From assembly GCA_004369085.1 (NCBI GenBank), contig ML210367.1, positions 19,120 through 46,110 on the forward strand: a DNA stretch of 26,991 nt, in the 5' to 3' direction. Below the pieces are notes generated by a model. The model saw nothing but the letters and a program-made list of their open reading frames with translations. It was not told the DNA's origin and searched no databases. Numbering within the stretch: position 1 is the stretch's first letter; each line of letters begins with the position of its first letter. A program made the translations under genes and the position numbers. Below, piece after piece: positions 11,458 to 21,745 of the stretch. Source of the DNA: Coprinopsis marcescibilis. Taxonomy: Eukaryota > Basidiomycota > Agaricomycetes > Agaricales > Psathyrellaceae.

Positions 11458-11662
11458 CTGAGATACCGTTTGGACAATTTGCAATTCAATCCTTTACTTT
11501 GGTGCTTATGGTGATGCACTCGTGCACCTTCTGATCATCGACAAATCGACAACGTACAGATTCACATTCTGTTCCACTGTTGCTACTTGCTCTTTCCTGG
11601 ACCAGCTTGCATTGCCATTTATCCATCATTGGTGAAGGTACCAATCCTTTCAAAGTTTATAT

Positions 11663-14600
11663 TCACCCTTCGTCTTCTGAATCAGGTACGTAGTCATCAT
11701 CGTCCTCCCTATCCCAGCCCTCCGCAACATACTCAGGATAGTCAAGCGTACCATCTACATCCATCCTACTGGCGATGTCCGCACTCTCCTCACGATCGCC
11801 TGCCGAGCCCGCTACCGAGCCAGCGCTCGAATCACTTCCATCCCTATCATCATCCAGACCTTCCGGATTCCAGTACTTTTCTCCATAGTCCAGGAACAGT
11901 TCTTCCCCCTTCCGCACGTTTGCCATCGTCCGCAGCACGATGCGGTGCTGGCCGTTGACCATGATCACTGCGCAGAGAAAGGGGGTGGCAGTTGAATAAG
12001 AGTAAGGTTGAGTATTAATGAGTACGGCGTTCTCGATGGTTTTGGTGGGGAACGGTAACTCACTCTCTGCTATACAGTTTGCGGGTTTCTTGTGGTTCAG
12101 GTAGCGCGTTTCGTTCCCTGCATCTGCGGAATCCACCACGTCTTCGTCGAGCCCAAAGTTGTAGTTCAGCCCCGTGTATTTGCCGGCTCTATGTTCAAAG
12201 GAGTAGTGCTCAGTGAGTGTTATTACCGAGTGGGAGAGAGAAAAAAGGTGGGAGGGAGGCAGGGAAACGGAAAAGAAAAGGGTGGAGGGCGGAGGGCGGA
12301 GGGGTGATGTCACAAGCGATTAGAGATGGGACGTACAGTTCTCGGCTGGCAATTCCAGGGCATTTAGGATCGTTGCGGTATAAATACCCTGTATATTCTA
12401 CATGCAGCTAAGACGACGCAGACGGCATGTAGGATGGAGATTCGGCGTACCTCCTAGAAGTGTCCCTCTCCGCATGGTTTTGGTGGCAAAGGCGCCTTGA
12501 CCCCAGAGGCTTTTGCCAATAAGGATTGACTGCATCGGCAGGATCTTTTAGTGTGAAATTAGGAAAGGGTATAAGAAAGGAGGTAGGTACCTGGAACCTT
12601 TGTTTCTGAATATCGTTGTTCCTGCATCGACGTGTCTTTCGCTCCTCTGCAATATGTTAACATTAGCCGTCGGTGGGTCAATCTCGAATCTCACGAGCAC
12701 TTACCTCTGCCATGTTAACAATCCCAGCCGTCAGTTAGCATAATATAACGACCAAACCCAATCCTGACGACCACTGACCCAGGATCGCACGAACACAGCT
12801 CAGGATCACACTCCCGGCTATTCAACCGACAAGAACAGTTGTCATGCTCCATGCAACACGCTTTAACCCTCCGCTTTTCCATCATCAATCCAAAGCTCCG
12901 TTTCGCAGGCTTTTTACCGCACTTGCAACCTTTCATTCGCATGTGGCCTTGGAGTTGAAAATATTAGTTTAGCGCCGACAGCGACACCCTAAGAATATGG
13001 AGACCTGTATAAAGCTGTTTGCTTACATTTAATGCTGCATTGGCAGTTTCGGTCGCATTGCTGTTTACTTTCGAAGCATGAGCATATTTTGGGCATACAC
13101 GGTCCCGGGTGTGAGCACGGGGGCGTTCTGTAAAGGCTCGTTAATGTCTACGCTTGCTGGACTTCGACGAGGGAAGATAACTCGCCGACTAGGCACCTCT
13201 GCATCGGGGTTTGCGGCTCTGTTCTCAACTGTCCAAATGTTTAAAAATTATTAGTACCAAGGAGGTGAACAAGGAAAGGATCCTTGACTCACCAAATCCG
13301 TCCGGTTTCCGGAGTTTCTCTCGTATAGTCACGATCCTATCTTCGATTTTGTCGTCTGGGAATATCAGCGCCCGGTTCGCGAATATCTACACATGTCCAT
13401 TAAGCGCCCTTGTTGGTGCATGTGAATTCTATCCCGACTTACCTCGTTACACCGTCGTCGGCAGACCACGGCCAGATAGCAAGGCAACGCGTCCGGCTCG
13501 ACCTTGAGTACACTCCTCAGCAGTTTGGCGTGATCTGAATCCGCGTCCCAAGCTAAGTCTTCCTACAGGAGTCCAATATCATAGTAACCGCGAGCCAGAA
13601 CGTTCCATCATGCTTACCAAGTCCTTCATGCTCCGCTTATTCTTGTCTATGCGTATAAAACAGTGATCCCCACATGAATTTCCTTCCGGAAAGCGCGTCG
13701 AGAGGACCTGCGGCTTCTTCTCGCGGAACATCGGTACTTCTACACCTCACAGTCAGCGTTGCGTTACCATCCAATCCTGCTCAGTGCAAAGACTTACGGT
13801 GGACCAGACACCTCGCTGACGACTTGATGCAATTGGTGTTGGGGCAGAACGCGAGCGAGGCCTGCTGGATTTGCTTGAACAGTTTGTCAGGCCCGGGCGT
13901 CTTTATCGTGAACAGCTCGTCGAGGTATCGCAGCGTGAGTTCTGGCCACTCCGACAGGCGAGCCTCGGGCCAGACGAGCAGGTCCCTGTAAAGTGGGAGT
14001 TGTGTTTAAGCAAGACCCGAGCGCTTAATTATAATGTCCAAAGTGCACACAGACCTCTGCGCAGTCCTCCACACCAGCCCCTCTCGCGAGTTCACCCTGA
14101 TGTGCGGAAATCCCGGTATCTGGGCAGCGATCTTCTCGAAGGACAGCCCGTATCTGAAGTGGAGCCGCCTCGCAGTTTCAAGCTGGATGATCTCGTCTTT
14201 TAGGCAAACCGAGGTCAGTGGCAGGTCAAGCGCTCAGCTACAGCTGGAAAGAACGTTGTTGCACGTACGATCTGGATCCTCAAACTGAGTTTGCCATCGA
14301 AAGTGCTGCCAGAAATCCAAGTGTCGTCGCAGATCGTATGTGGTGTCGGCCAAGGGTAGGAAGCTTGCGGTGCTCGAGGCAGCGTCGTCGAGATTGCTGT
14401 CCCCAGGGGTGAGGACCATGTTCTCGGAAAGAGGGGTGCAGGCCTTGTACCGAGGATGTGCTAGGTGCTTTCCGATTTCCCTCGTCATATGAATAATTAC
14501 AGGTGATAGGCTGAAAGTTCGATCACTGTCCATATCTTCGTACACGAACTTGGGGTGGTCATCAAGATCTTCATCGTCTTCTTCTTCTAGCGGAGCATTT

Positions 14601-14797
14601 TTATCGGCTGATAGATCCTCTTCCGAGCCCAGATATAGGTCCTGTACTCCGAGTCCTGCTAGACTGGCCAGACACTCGTGTCGCTCCCAAGCGTAAAACT
14701 TGTCCCACAGATCCTGATAGACCGAGATTGGCGACCTGCTGTCATCATCAAGGGGTAAATCCTGTTCAGGGGTAGGTGATCCATGAAACAAGACCAT
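11663..14797 (-). CDS. EZH2: Enhancer-of-zeste-type histone H3K27 methyltransferase (PRC2 catalytic subunit)
   Basis: Predicted nuclear catalytic subunit of Polycomb repressive complex 2, transferring methyl groups from SAM to H3K27. Fifteen proposed exons: 14797-14269, 14232-14055, 13985-13798, 13739-13618, 13562-13443, 13386-13293, 13228-13197, 13147-13027, 12947-12779, 12706-12705, 12646-12591, 12529-12451, 12397-12337, 12188-12064, 11967-11663; about 726 residues. Family marks: FEKIAAQIPGFPHIRVN and CPNTNC in the N-terminal half; the Cys-rich pre-SET (CXC) domain, PCSHPGPC, CSCF, CQCSIKCHMRMKGCKC and CDPELCSC (about 425-517); the SET domain (about 538-660) with LWGQGAF, YLNHKKPANC, VNGQHRI and FLDYGEKYW, holding the SAM-binding Asn-His and catalytic Tyr. 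An acidic tail follows. NHK replaces the common NHS. Oddities: a 36-nt first intron, a 2-nt exon candidate between CXC and SET, and a stop-free 96-nt last intron. Upstream, the frame meets a stop near 14840 with no other ATG. Confidence 0.9.
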
Positions 14798-15277
14798 GTT
14801 CGTTCGTATTTGAAGCGAGGGGGAAGGAGACTTTGTCTAGTGGACACCAACGAGGGTGATGTCCAGAGGCCAGGTAAGGCAGACTCGGCTTTGCCAAGCA
14901 CAAATATGACTACACTGTATTATGCCGTTTGGCTCCGAGTTCGGCATGTGCTGCCCCCAACAGTTGACCGGGCCTGAGCGCGTCAATTATCAGCTGCTTG
15001 CGCAGGCTCTATCCTGTTCAACCACCTCACCTGGTCCTTCAGCCCCGTAAGCCACTATTTTCAACACCAAGTCCTCTCCCATGCTCACTGGAATCTAGTT
15101 TTGCACTAACGTCGATCAACTGAGACATAACAAGCCATCTCGGGGCACCAGACGGACCAACATTTCTTGGCAAATACCCCAGATTGTTATTTTCATCGAC
15201 AACCCAACTCGAAGGTTGAAAACGTTGCAGAGCCCACGCAGGCCAAATCTTCCTCTGTTTATCGACTTGGTCAAGCT
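14798..15277. promoter_or_regulatory. Divergent promoter region, EZH gene / low-complexity protein gene
   Basis: A 480-nt gap between the start codons of the EZH gene (-) and the unknown protein (+). The plus-strand frame of the latter stays open back to about 15167 but contains no ATG before 15278, so this part is probably 5' UTR. No specific motif could be assigned. Confidence 0.5.
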
Positions 15278-16975
15278 ATGGCCGACAACAACGGTACAAC
15301 CCCTCAGTTCTCGTGGTCTGACACCCTCAATAGCGCATTCTCCGCCTGTACCATCGCACCCGCCTCCTGCTTCCCAACATGCCTACGCAGGATAGCCTCA
15401 GACGACAGTCTTCAGAACCAAGGTGGCGGCGGAGGCACCAACCGCGCTTTCAACCCAGCCATGCCCCGAATACCTCGTGCAAGGCATGACGAACTCCAAG
15501 GCCTCCTCACCGACCCCTCCTCCGACACAGACGCCGAACGTCTCTCCCTCCACTCCAACCCAGGCCGCCAAAACCGCTCTCGCCGCAGACGCAGGGCCGA
15601 CCCAAACAGGAAGAAGATGACCCTCTTCGGGTTCGATCTCTTTGGCCGAAGCAAGCCGGCGAAGCAGCCCCCGCCGATCCACCTGCCAGACGAGGACGAC
15701 GTGCTGTACCACAACATCGGCGACGACTCGTCTTCGGCGTCTACGTCGGGCGTGACAGGATCTGCCTACAGGAATAAACGTGGAAATGGCGCAGATACCC
15801 CCAGAGCACCCGCCCTCACCACAACGACCTCGCTCGCGACGTTTGATTCCGACGCAGCACCATTGTCAGCCTCCGTCATCGAAGAACTGTCATCGTCCAC
15901 TTCGGCAGCTGTGCTCATCGCTGCCGCAGAGGCAGAAGCGGCCGAGTTCCAGCGTCAGAAAACGGAGAAGGAAGAGCGACGTCGCAGACGCCAAGAACGC
16001 AAAGCTCAAAAGGAGATCAAGGAACGGCTGGAGCGCGAGCGACTCAACCTCCTACGTCTCCGGCAGCAGGGGGTTCTGCCAGAAGATGGGAACGGGGAAG
16101 CGTTTGAAGGATTCCAAGGCAGCGGAAGTGCAGTAACCTCACCAAGCATGGGGGCTCTCCTCGCTCGCCGTGCAACAGGCAGCCGAACTCCCTTGTCGCC
16201 CGCCTCGACCTCAACCTCAGATTCAGCAAGCAGGACCGGCAGCCGTGCCAGCGCAAACCAAGAACCATTCGGCGATTTCGTGCAGGTTGACAACGCCACC
16301 GCAGTCGCTATCGAGGCGCAGGCCGAGGAAGATGAAGAAGCTGCGGATCTGGATGGCGGGGTGTACGCAGCGAAACCGCGGAGGGCCTACCACCAAGGTT
16401 CAAGCGGCAGTGGATCGCGAAGTCGGGCTAGCAGCCAACCCCCACTCCCACATTCATCACAGCATCCGCCGGTACCCAGCTCAGCCACCCAGTCCTCGTT
16501 CAAATCCTTTAGCGAGTACGCGTCCTCTCCTCCGCCCTTGGTCCCCGGCCATCCATTCTCAGACAAACCCAAGAAGAAAAAGAAGTCGAGACACGGCACG
16601 TCGTCCTCGGTATCGCGCACTCACTCATCCACAGCCTCTGTATCCCAACCTCCCTCCCTCGCAGCCCAATCGCCCACCGCTGCTGGCTTCCCGGTTGGGG
16701 TTATAACGACTGAAGACAATGCTGCTGAATTTGTCAGCCCTAGTACCATCGAACAGGGATTGGGATTCTTCGACGCCGATGACTTTCCACCGCCTTCGCC
16801 CGGTCTCGGTCTGGGTTCAGGCGGGCACGGTAAAGCACCTGTACGGTCGGAAAGGCGAGGCGATTTCCCGATTGCTGGGTTTGGTGGAGGAGGAATGGGA
16901 GGAGGACGCAAGGCTCGCGACGTTGCTAAATTCCTTGCGAATAGAGGAGATGGTATCGAAGGCGACGGACTCTAA
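15278..16975 (+). CDS. Low-complexity basidiomycete protein of unknown function
   Basis: A single open exon of 565 residues from the first ATG (context GCTATGG) to TAA. I recognise the overall pattern from mushroom genomes but know no function. Ordered blocks: FSWSDTLNSAF near the N-terminus; RARHDELQGLL and LSLHSN (about 60-95); KKMTLFGFDLFGR then DEDDVLYHNIGDD (about 115-150); a long charged helix rich in Arg, Glu and Lys, probably coiled coil (about 210-264); EPFGDFVQVD (about 330); a Ser/Pro-rich stretch with a basic KPKKKKKSRHG cluster (about 430-440) that could be a nuclear localisation signal; and a C-terminal block GFFDADDFPPPSP followed by Gly-rich sequence and RKARDVAKFLANR. Most of the chain looks disordered. 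It has no membrane segment; an early CTIAPASCFPTC Cys cluster might be lipid-modified, which is inference. It is divergent from the EZH gene and convergent with NF-YB. Confidence 0.8.
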   Translation: MADNNGTTPQFSWSDTLNSAFSACTIAPASCFPTCLRRIASDDSLQNQGGGGGTNRAFNPAMPRIPRARHDELQGLLTDPSSDTDAERLSLHSNPGRQNRSRRRRRADPNRKKMTLFGFDLFGRSKPAKQPPPIHLPDEDDVLYHNIGDDSSSASTSGVTGSAYRNKRGNGADTPRAPALTTTTSLATFDSDAAPLSASVIEELSSSTSAAVLIAAAEAEAAEFQRQKTEKEERRRRRQERKAQKEIKERLERERLNLLRLRQQGVLPEDGNGEAFEGFQGSGSAVTSPSMGALLARRATGSRTPLSPASTSTSDSASRTGSRASANQEPFGDFVQVDNATAVAIEAQAEEDEEAADLDGGVYAAKPRRAYHQGSSGSGSRSRASSQPPLPHSSQHPPVPSSATQSSFKSFSEYASSPPPLVPGHPFSDKPKKKKKSRHGTSSSVSRTHSSTASVSQPPSLAAQSPTAAGFPVGVITTEDNAAEFVSPSTIEQGLGFFDADDFPPPSPGLGLGSGGHGKAPVRSERRGDFPIAGFGGGGMGGGRKARDVAKFLANRGDGIEGDGL

Positions 16976-17609
16976 TGGAACAAGGAACTGCAAAGTCGGC
17001 CTCAACTACCCCCTCATGCAAGAAAATACCCTCCCTTCTGTGTAATATCCCAACAACTGGCGCGTTAAAACCTAATACCCAACGGGTGTACCTTATGCAA
17101 CCCCTTCCGCTTTTCGATTTACAAGCTTTACTTTCAACATCCATCGGAATCCTCACTATTAGATATCGTTATCATATCCGCCCATTCACTCATTTTGACC
17201 CCTCTTCTCACCGGATATCTAGGATCTAATAATTACTGTACTTCACCCTTGTAACGACTGATCTTATGACATGTTTTAAATAACGAATGAACGACGCTTA
17301 TCATGCTGGACACGAGGAACGTAGGGGATCCGAACCAAAAGATCGTGGTGACATAGGGTAAGAGATAACCGAGGAAGACATGAGGTTGGTGCAAGGGAGA
17401 GAACGAGCGAAACATAGTAGGATTAAGTTGAAGGGTATCTAGGATTAAGACTAAAGAGCACCTATACATGAATCAAATGAGAAAGGTTCACCACTGTCAG
17501 TTATTAAAAGGAAGACCGCACCGATTGAGGTGCTGGACAGTAAGCTAGCAAGCGCATTCGAGTTTGTTACACCGATTTAATTTCTTCTTTCTTCTTTCCT
17601 CTCGCTCAT
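16976..17609. other. Convergent 3' intergenic region
   Basis: This 634-nt AT-rich gap lies between the stop codons of the low-complexity protein (+) and NF-YB (-). It should contain both 3' UTRs. The short open frames in it carry no recognisable domain, and I found no RNA gene or repeat. Confidence 0.5.
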
Positions 17610-18300
17610 TTAATCTTCTTCCTGAACCCGATTCTCCGCATGTTGCAGCTCGCGTTGAGCAGCAGCAGCAGCAGCCGACGCAGCCCCATTCTACAACAAC
17701 AACAACAACACCATCAGCACATCACGACCACGACCAACCACCTGCAAGAAAAAAACATCCACCCACCTGTCTCAGCTTGGCCAAATGGATCTTCAACGCC
17801 TGCACATAATCATCAAACCCAAGGGTACCCATCGCCTGCAAGATATCCTCCCCCCCGATCGTCTTGCGCTTCTCCAGCTGGCACTTTTCCGCCGCCTCCG
17901 AGGTGATGAACGAGATGAACTCGGAGACGCACTCCTGCACGCACTCCTTGGCGTCTTTCGCGATTTTGGCCGTGGGCGGCACAGAGGCTTTCATGATCCT
18001 CGAGACGTTCGCGATCTGCACGCGAGCATAGCATGGGTTTTTGATTCCCGAGCACGCACGGGTGAAGCGGACGCAGTGGACAGAATTTGGGCGGATATCA
18101 GATTAGATTTGTTAGCGTTAGGGGAACCGGGTATGTGTGATGCGACGACGTACGGGTAGGAATCGATCCTGCTCTCGGTACTCCCCTACCTCTTGCTCCG
18201 TAATGGGAGCAGGCTCCACCGGTGCTTGCTGAGGTGCAATAAGCACATCCGGGTTTTCAGGGTCCCGCGCCGCGATAATAGGTTGCAAATCCGTCGACAT
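17610..18300 (-). CDS. HAP3: CCAAT-binding transcription factor subunit NF-YB / HAP3
   Basis: Histone-fold subunit of the heterotrimeric CCAAT-box factor (NF-Y, HAP2/3/5), which acts in the nucleus with NF-YC and NF-YA. Proposed exons 18300-18154, 18015-17767 and 17690-17610 give 158 residues. The conserved core starts at REQDRFLP, is split by a 138-nt intron exactly before IANVSRIMK, and continues [33 protein letters not shown] and [13 protein letters not shown], the three-helix histone fold at about residues 43-130. The N-terminal 40 residues are Pro/Glu-rich. The last exon codes for a poly-Ala run of six and a charged tail ending VQEED, reached by an intron (17766-17691) whose 3' end is a GTT microsatellite. 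If that intron were kept, the frame would end soon after a tail starting [10 protein letters not shown]. The family assignment is very safe; the last exon is inferred. Confidence 0.93.
17658..17710. repeat. Two adjacent trinucleotide microsatellites, (AGC)n and (CAA)n
   Basis: An AGC run at about 17658-17675 codes, on the minus strand, for the poly-Ala tract of NF-YB exon 3. A CAA run at about 17694-17710 is, on the minus strand, a GTT run directly preceding the TAG acceptor of the last intron. Both are short simple repeats. Confidence 0.85.
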
Positions 18301-18304
18301 TCTC

Positions 18305-18327
18305 TTCCCTTCCTTCCTTCCTTCCTT
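18305..18327. repeat. CCTT tetranucleotide repeat in NF-YB 5' leader
   Basis: About five copies of a TTCC/CCTT unit lie 5-27 nt upstream of the NF-YB start codon, forming a purine-rich (GGAA)n leader in the mRNA sense. It is a simple microsatellite; any effect on translation or promoter activity would be speculation. Confidence 0.8.
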
Positions 18328-19383
18328 GCAATATCAGTCGGTCCTCTGCTCAACCTTCTCTAGACTCCGAGTTACCGCGTGTGTCTTCTGCTTCTGCTTC
18401 TCGTGCAAGTGTAGGACCAGCGGTGCGAGTTCAAGAGCGAAGCTGTCGATGTCAAGCCAACACAGGCAGATAGTGGCGGTTTACTATAAACCTCGAAAAA
18501 GGGCCAGTCGAAGTAGATAGACCCTAGATAGTTACTATCAGATCGGGTGTTCAGAAGCTTCGCCCAGTTCCCAGAACACGACTTACCTACCCTCCGTCAC
18601 AGCTCAGAGCTATCACGACCCAACTCGGTCCCTTTGTCCCAACAAATTCTCCCTGTGCCTCGCGAGTCTGGACTGTACCAGATCCGTCAGGACTTGGCGC
18701 AACGGCAGGCCCACGGGGACTCAGTACTCACCTATACGAACACCGCAAGCTAGCAGAGTTACAAGTATGCGATGATGTTCACTCTTGTACGCTCAATGCG
18801 AGCATTGGCGTTCGGGGGTTGGAAGAAAAAGGAAAAGACCATTCCAGAATCAATTCGTTTCGGTTTCTCATATCGGCGGCGCGTCACGGTCCGTTTTAGC
18901 TTGGCGCGTCGCTCGATCGTGCTTTCGAACCCTGCAGCACACCAAGACCGACAGGCCCACTCATCAAAGGAGGCCATGGGAGGGGCGTGTAAGCTGGCCA
19001 ACACGGGTCCACCAACGCCTGAACACATATGTATACGAGAATTTAGAAACAAGCATGAATGTATTGCGGTGCTAATAGTAACAAAAAGGTCGTAACGGCA
19101 TGATGCATCAGAAGTCCATCGTTAACATGAGTTCCATTTCTTTTCGAGAATTGCAATAAATGAAGCGTAAGATAAAGCGTGAGTGTAAGGTACAATGAGT
19201 AAGCGAATGTATCTGCGTGAAACCCCACGCAGCAAGCAGGAAAGGCACCCAAGTGTCTGTGGTTCTAGAACCACAACCACGCCGACACATGTTTCATCCA
19301 TCGCTATCGCTATGGATTTCGCAAGTAACGGCCCCAACTAGCCCGACTCTGGAAACTTGCTCCAGCGTCCGCCGTCACGTCGT
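18328..19383. other. Intergenic: NF-YB promoter and fungalysin 3' flank
   Basis: About 1.05 kb between the NF-YB start (-) and the fungalysin stop (-). Open frames such as 18772-19095 (+) have no start or domain support. The NF-YB promoter should lie in the left part and the fungalysin 3' UTR in the right part. I found no RNA gene. Confidence 0.45.
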
Positions 19384-21745
19384 CTAGCAACCTTCCGGCA
19401 CACTGAAATCGTTCTGATACCGTCCGCTCCTCGCATTCGCACCAAGCCCCCGGGTCGCAAACGCGCGTGAAATCAGGCAGAAGTTGTCCCCGTTGTACCG
19501 ATTTTGATCTGCTTGCACGATGGCCTCTTTGGCTTGCACGACTGTATGTGGAAAACGAGGTCAGCAAGTGAAAAGGGGATGAAAAGGGGGAGGACGTACA
19601 AGTGGGGTTGCAAGGCTGGAGGGTCAAAGCATCGATGATCAAGCGCATCCAGATAACATTGCCCTCGGTTCCATCGGGGTTGGTCAACTTGGCGTCGGAG
19701 AAACCGCGCTCGTCAACAAGGGCGGCGTAGAGGTCGTGGAGAATGGTGGCCCAAACTTCACCGATGTCTGGAGATAAAAGGTTAGGGACACATAAACAAC
19801 CGTCGAGGGATCAACGTACTGTGGACTTCTCGCAAGGTTGCGAGATCACCATAACGAAGGGGGTTGGTCTGGGCGTTGGTCGAGTAAGGGAACCTTCGCA
19901 GACCACCAGCCCTGTTGGTCACATAGCCAGCCATCGTAAAGTCGCGGGTAGTAGCCGAGGTCTGAGCAAACCAGCTATCGAAACCCATTAGCACAAACGT
20001 TTCCAACACAGCTCAAAGCAACTCACTCGGCGATCGCATCACCCCATCCCTCACCCATACCACCAGCCTCAGTGGTCTGCAAGCACCGTCCGTTGCCACC
20101 ACCAGTCATGCGGTTGGTAACACCATGCGCAAACTCGTGGATCAGAATATCATTCTGCAACGCACCATCCCTCTCAACAGGGGTAAGGTCCCAGGTGAAC
20201 ATCCTGCAAATGCCCGACTGGCCATCAGGGGGCGTGGCAAAGTTGGCATTATTCTTGCCACTCGCATCCTGCACAGAGACAAGCACACGGTCACGAGCAC
20301 GGCCGCCGTTGTCAAAGTTGTTTTGCTGGAAGTTGAAGGCACGCTCGGTGAAGCCGTAGCGGTAGGTGACATCGTGGAGGACGTTGAGGATGTAGAAGGC
20401 GTTGGTCTTGGAGGCCTCAATGTTGCTGCGGTCGGTGGGTGCGAGGGTGTCGTCATAGGCAGCAAGGAAGTTCTGCTCTCCGTTAGTTGCGACACCGAGT
20501 TCCTGGCCGCGAACAGACAGGGCGTTGTTGCCAGAGGTGGTGGTGGTTTCCTGGCCTTGACCAATGTTGTGCCATCCGAGGGGAGAGGCTTCGATGTCTT
20601 GAGGATCAGTCAAAGTCTCGAGACCATCAGCAAAGGATGCCTTGATGATGGGAACAACAGTGTACTATAGACAGATTAGCTGGCGATTCTGAACATCTAA
20701 ATGATGGAACGTACCGAAGCGTGGGCAACGAAATCGTTTACGCTGATAAGTTCACCAGAGTGAGCGTCGATGAAGGCCTCAAACCAGGCATCGGTTTCCG
20801 GGTTCTGGAGCTGGATGATATGGGTGAGGGCGACCTGGCCATCGGGCTTGACGAAGTATTCGAGGGTGGCATTGATGTTGTTGTACGATGCCTCGAGAGA
20901 CTCTTCAATTTGAGGCAAGACCGATCTCCAGGAGACGCTTGGTGCCGAAGGAGCAATGGTGGCTGCACGGGATGAGCGCAATCCAGTGGTACAAAGCAAA
21001 ACAGGGCTTACCGCTAGTGAGATCGATGAACGAGGTGCCATACGAGGCCACTTTGTCCCCAACGAAGGCAACGTTTGAAACAGCATTGGCAAAAGGAACA
21101 CCATCCTAACCACGAACATCACCCATCAGAATCCATCACATCTATCGTCAAGTGCGAAGAAGACTCACATAGGACTGCCTAAAGTACGCAACCCCGGTGT
21201 TGCCCTCCTCGAAGCCAGACCTCCACGACAGGTTGGTGCGGTTCACACCAAGACTTGAGATGTATGTCATGGCGGTCTCCTTGAGGTCGCCCCGTACGAG
21301 CGAGTTGCCAGAAGTGACTGCCGCTCCATTGTCGCGATAGACCTAAACAGAATATTAGCATTTCGTGCTCGCGGACGATTGTGATGAAGGCAATATGCCG
21401 GCAGTAGGAGGTGGTCTGTGGAATAGGGTGAAACACCATGTATTGCCCCCCACGTGTAGGTTCAGGGGCGGGTTTTACGACACGCGCTGTCCTTTGCCCG
21501 ATCACTGCCATCCCCAAACTCCACATTCCACAATGACCGATGGGTAAAGAGCTCACCTTGAAGTTGGTCGAGGGGTAGTAGGCCTCGAGCTGGACGCCAC
21601 GTCCGATATTGCGAGTGCGGTGGGTGGGGTGTTTCGCGTAGACTGGCCAGGGAGCGGCGTTGACCACGGTAGTGAGGGTGGCAGAAAGGAGCACTGCAGC
21701 GAGCAAGTTCGTGAACACCTTGTTCAAGGTGATAGTAGAACGCAT
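19384..21745 (-). CDS. Secreted fungalysin metallopeptidase (M36), extracellular
   Basis: Zinc endopeptidase secreted as a proenzyme to degrade external protein. Proposed exons 21745-21557, 21342-21169, 21105-21012, 20962-20715, 20664-20027, 19974-19820, 19767-19600 and 19541-19384 give 607 residues, usual for M36. Residues 1 to about 30 form a signal peptide (hydrophobic NLLAAVLLSATLTTVVNA then AP). The FTP/propeptide region follows (LGVNRTNLSWRSGF, GVPFANAVSNVAFVGDKVAS). The catalytic domain has HEFAHG (about 411-416; the HExxH zinc site, Ala where Thr is common) and GEGWGD with the third ligand Glu near 440. Further family blocks are MAGYVTNRAGGLRRFPYST, GEVWATILHDLY, and a C-terminal FVQAKEAIVQADQNRYNG ending in a Cys (EGC). 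The first intron (214 nt) is about four times longer than the others (49-63 nt) and stays open in the exon-1 frame. The gene is complete and looks functional. The gap upstream is large and gene-poor. Confidence 0.93.

Noticed and set aside
15167..15277. N-terminal extension of the low-complexity protein
   Set aside because: The frame is open but contains no ATG before 15278, so it is taken as 5' UTR.
18772..19095. Plus-strand 107-residue open frame
   Set aside because: Overlapping frames of similar length exist on both strands, with no domain or splice support.
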